A stretch of 56,297 bases of DNA from Planctomycetaceae bacterium. Its GTDB lineage: Bacteria; Planctomycetota; Planctomycetia; Pirellulales; Pirellulaceae. Within the stretch, counting starts at the first letter, position 1, and the number at the start of each line of letters is the position of its first letter. A model generated the notes under the pieces. That model saw only the letters and a list, made by a program, of their open reading frames with translations. It ran no database searches and had not been told where the DNA came from. The stretch is from positions 1-56,297 of the forward strand of contig PBOG01000130.1 in assembly GCA_002724245.1 (NCBI GenBank). The letters run 5' to 3'. Below are positions 54,428 through 56,297 of the stretch, one piece after another. The position numbers and the translations under genes were made by a program.

Positions 54428-55291
54428 TTACGCCTTCGCTGCCTTGGCAATCGCTGCACGGGCAACTTCCAGGCATTGTTTCATGTCGTCGATTGGATTT
54501 TGGGGGTTGGATTCGTATTCCAGTGACAAGGAGCCGTCACGGGGAAAGTCAATTGCCTTGAGCGCCTTGAAAAGCCCGACAACGTCAAGATTGGCCTGGC
54601 CAATAACTACGTTGTGTGAACGCGGGTCACCTTTGAACTTGTCGTCTTTGATGTGAACTGCGAAGACACGCGGACCGAGGTCACGAACGGCTTTGACGGG
54701 ATCGGTGCCTCCGCGAATAAAGTGGCCAGTGTCGACACACGCGCCAATCCACTTGTGGTGTTTGGCCACGGCATTCTGGACATCGGCGATGGTGTTGTAG
54801 CGATGTTTGGGGCCGTGGTTGTGGATGCAGACACGAATTCCGAACTCAGCGACGAGTTTGTCGAGGCTATCAAATGAATCGGGGTCAGGATCGGCGGTAA
54901 TGTTCTTGATGCCAGCCCGTTTGGCAAACGCAAAAATCTTACGATTCGCGGCGTGGTTCTTGGTGAATCGATTCACCCCGTGCGCGTTGAGTTTGATTTT
55001 TGCAGAAGCGCAGAGTTTGGACGTTTCGGCAATTTGCTCCGCACTCGCCTCGACACTCAGGTGCTTACTGTAAAATTCGGCGAAATGCAGGCCCATTCCC
55101 TGAATGTGTCGAATGGCTTCGAGGGTGTTGAATTGGCGTAGCGAATAGCTTTGCACACCAACTGGCCAGCCGTCGTAAGGGTCTTTTTCAGCTGCTTTGA
55201 GAGGGGCACTCAAATTAGTCTTGGCACTGGCGATCAATGCGGAGCTGGCTGCAATAAAATGCCTGCGTTCAAGCTTGTCAGATGAAAACAT
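54428..55291 (-). CDS. Sugar phosphate isomerase/epimerase-like TIM barrel protein (exported)
   Basis: The product is 287 residues. The N-terminus (ERRHFIAASSALIASA) looks like a Tat-type signal with one canonical Arg pair. The AP-endonuclease-2 fold follows: GVQSYSLRQFNTLEAIRHIQ near residue 45, metal-ligand segments IHNHGP and CVDTGHFIRGG, HIKDDK, and LEYESNPQNP near the C-terminus. The His/Asp/Glu pattern supports a divalent metal site. Such proteins are abundant in planctomycetes; substrates are mostly unknown. It lies between hisF and the FHA gene on minus, each separated by more than 120 bases. Confidence 0.9.
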   Translation of the reverse strand: MFSSDKLERRHFIAASSALIASAKTNLSAPLKAAEKDPYDGWPVGVQSYSLRQFNTLEAIRHIQGMGLHFAEFYSKHLSVEASAEQIAETSKLCASAKIKLNAHGVNRFTKNHAANRKIFAFAKRAGIKNITADPDPDSFDSLDKLVAEFGIRVCIHNHGPKHRYNTIADVQNAVAKHHKWIGACVDTGHFIRGGTDPVKAVRDLGPRVFAVHIKDDKFKGDPRSHNVVIGQANLDVVGLFKALKAIDFPRDGSLSLEYESNPQNPIDDMKQCLEVARAAIAKAAKA

Positions 55292-55471
55292 GCTGGGTGC
55301 CCTCTGGGTTCGAAATGCGAGCGGGAGGAGTGGGGCTCGCTGGACCAGTCGTTGCGTGTCTGCTGGGCAAATGCAGCCCGCTGCGCATTATGAAGCGACT
55401 TGGCGCAGAAAGGAAGTACCGGAGGGCCCGCAGGGCACGTAATGGCACTCTTTAGCTGAAGTAGCGACCGT

Positions 55472-55819
55472 TCAACGCGGGTGCCGTTTTCGCAATTCCT
55501 GTGAGTCGTCGTTGGCGTTGCCGGCTGATCCGGTGAGTACGACTTCGAATGTTACCATTCCCACAGAGAGGCGGTCACCAGGCATGAGTTGTGCTTGCTT
55601 GGTGTGTGTGCCGTTGAGAATTGTGCCGTGTTTGGAGCCCAGGTCTCGCACGATCAAACTACCGTCAATCAGATCAATTTCGCAATGTAATCGGCTTACC
55701 CAACGGTCATTCAGGCAAATAGTAGCACTCTCGCACCGGCCCAGGGTCATGGGCAGTTTTTCCAAGACAAACTCGGTTGGCAAGTCCTCCCGACTTTGCG
55801 GGACGAGTTTTGCGATCAT
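55472..55819 (-). CDS. FHA-domain protein
   Basis: The protein has 115 residues from the ATG at 55819. The frame stays open upstream across the tRNA-Ser gene, but that part has no domain and is antisense to the tRNA. The FHA domain (about 20-100) shows the phosphothreonine-binding motifs LGRCESATICLND, SRLHCEID and LGSKHGTILNG, and ends with GDRLSVGMVTFEV. It binds phosphorylated Thr on partner proteins, usually from Ser/Thr kinases. No kinase is encoded in the window. The start lacks a strong ribosome site. Confidence 0.85.
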   Translation of the reverse strand: MIAKLVPQSREDLPTEFVLEKLPMTLGRCESATICLNDRWVSRLHCEIDLIDGSLIVRDLGSKHGTILNGTHTKQAQLMPGDRLSVGMVTFEVVLTGSAGNANDDSQELRKRHPR

Positions 55820-56134
55820 TGCTCGCGGCCTGGCGGGAGTAATGGCGAGGCGGGAACCGACCGAAGTCGGACCAGAGGCAGGACGCCCAGGTGGCACCAG
55901 TCCGCTGCGCCGGCTTGAGGACTGGATTAACCCTGGGGCAACTTCATCACGAGCAGACAAAGTATCTGTCTGCCCGCGAGCTGTCAATCCGCAGGCCGTT
56001 TTGCGAGTCTGCCGACTGAGGCGGACCGACAGATAGCTCGTTAACACGGCTGGTTGGCACGAATCATGTTCGCTTGTCGCAGAGGCTCTCTTGCAGGCCA
56101 GGCGTTGATGCTGCACAATCAAGGGCCGTTCGCA
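55820..56134. other. Intergenic region with a 7-bp inverted repeat
   Basis: These 315 bases lie between the FHA gene (minus) and tRNA-Ser (plus). GCAGACA (55953-55959) pairs with TGTCTGC (55967-55973) across seven bases. No gene is supported; the open frame here has biased Arg/Ser composition and no domain. Confidence 0.4.
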
Positions 56135-56221
56135 GGAGAGGTGGCTGAGTGGTCGAAAGCGCGGGTTTGCTAAATCCGTGACCGGGCAACTGGTCCGCAG
56201 GTTCGAATCCTGTCCTCTCCG
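56135..56221 (+). tRNA. tRNA-Ser (anticodon GCT)
   Basis: The 87-base class II tRNA has acceptor GGAGAGG/CCTCTCC and anticodon stem CGGGT/ATCCG. The loop TTGCTAA gives anticodon GCT (Ser, codons AGC/AGT). A long variable arm (ACCGGGCAACTGGTC region) and the T loop TTCGAAT follow. The discriminator is G and CCA is not encoded. The anticodon is not TCA, so this is not the selenocysteine tRNA. Confidence 0.96.
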
Positions 56222-56267
56222 CTCGATGCCGTGGCAGACTCTCGCCCGGTATCGCACCCATTCGCAT

Positions 56268-56293
56268 AAGCCCTTGTTGCCGCAGGGGCTTTT
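56268..56293 (+). terminator. Terminator after tRNA-Ser
   Basis: AAGCCCTTG (56268-56276) pairs with CAGGGGCTT (56283-56291) across six bases, with one G-T pair, followed by TT before the sequence turns to GTCG. It lies 46 bases after the tRNA 3' end. Confidence 0.6.
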
Positions 56294-56297
56294 GTCG

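Noticed and set aside
56135-56221. tRNA-Sec supporting the selenoprotein
   Set aside because: The long-arm tRNA has anticodon GCT and a 7-bp acceptor stem, so it is an ordinary tRNA-Ser. No tRNA-Sec is visible in the window.
55820-56257. N-terminal 146-residue extension of the FHA protein
   Set aside because: It runs antisense through tRNA-Ser, has skewed Arg/Ser/Pro composition and no recognisable domain.
1-56297. CRISPR arrays, insertion sequences, prophage or integration sites
   Set aside because: No direct-repeat array, transposase, integrase or phage structural gene was seen; both tRNA genes lack a flanking partial tRNA repeat within the window.

Overview
The window is a chromosomal segment of a planctomycete, most likely of the Pirellula/Rhodopirellula type. 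The evidence is gene content. There are two PSCyt1-DUF1549-DUF1553 cytochrome-type proteins, a DUF1501 protein and a CxPxR sulfatase. There is also a BBP7-type outer-membrane barrel, a small HTH protein with a conserved histidine-rich tail, and an rsmH gene standing outside any cell-division cluster. Lipid A genes (lpxD, lpxI) and a barrel ending in Phe show a Gram-negative envelope. No phage, IS element, CRISPR array or integrase is visible.

Layout. 1-4.2 kb: the 5' part of a TolA/ExbD-like single-span protein (minus), tRNA-Phe, an orphan pyruvate:ferredoxin-type oxidoreductase subunit and two small genes. 4.4-11.5 kb (minus): a PSCyt1/DUF1501/sulfatase cluster, preceded by an iron-type alcohol dehydrogenase. 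11.7-18.1 kb (minus): lpxI, lpxD, a HAD phosphatase, an rseP-like protease and dxr, covering envelope and isoprenoid functions. 18.5-24.7 kb (plus): ftsH, a polytopic membrane protein, a FIST protein, a secreted protein with a YHS/TRASH-like domain, and a conserved hypothetical. 24.7-30.2 kb (minus): rsmH, then a GT4 glycosyltransferase, accC, accB and an M24 aminopeptidase (transcribed pepP-accB-accC-GT4). 30.3-41.2 kb (minus): a sodium/solute symporter, a LamG-containing PSCyt1 protein, a DUF3179 lipoprotein, a BBP7 barrel and a PPC-domain protein. 41.4-49.4 kb: an opine-dehydrogenase-like protein, an NRDE protein (minus), a Gfo/Idh/MocA oxidoreductase, fabH, pepF and a membrane/LRR protein. 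49.5-56.3 kb (minus): a TPR lipoprotein, a PilB-like/PilT-like ATPase pair, hisF, a TIM-barrel isomerase and an FHA protein, then tRNA-Ser on plus with a terminator.

The most striking locus is the DUF3179 lipoprotein gene at 36066-37211 (minus). Its single reading frame is interrupted by one in-frame TGA, exactly where the family carries the first Cys of a CxxC motif. Fifteen bases after the TGA lies a perfect 7-bp hairpin with a G-starting tetraloop. Hairpin size, loop and distance fit a bacterial SECIS element. I read the gene as a candidate exported selenoprotein (Sec135-x-x-Cys138); this needs genome-level confirmation of Sec machinery and homologue comparison. The second notable locus is a PilB/GspE-like ATPase that has lost its Walker A lysine and the Walker B signature, encoded next to an intact PilT-like ATPase.
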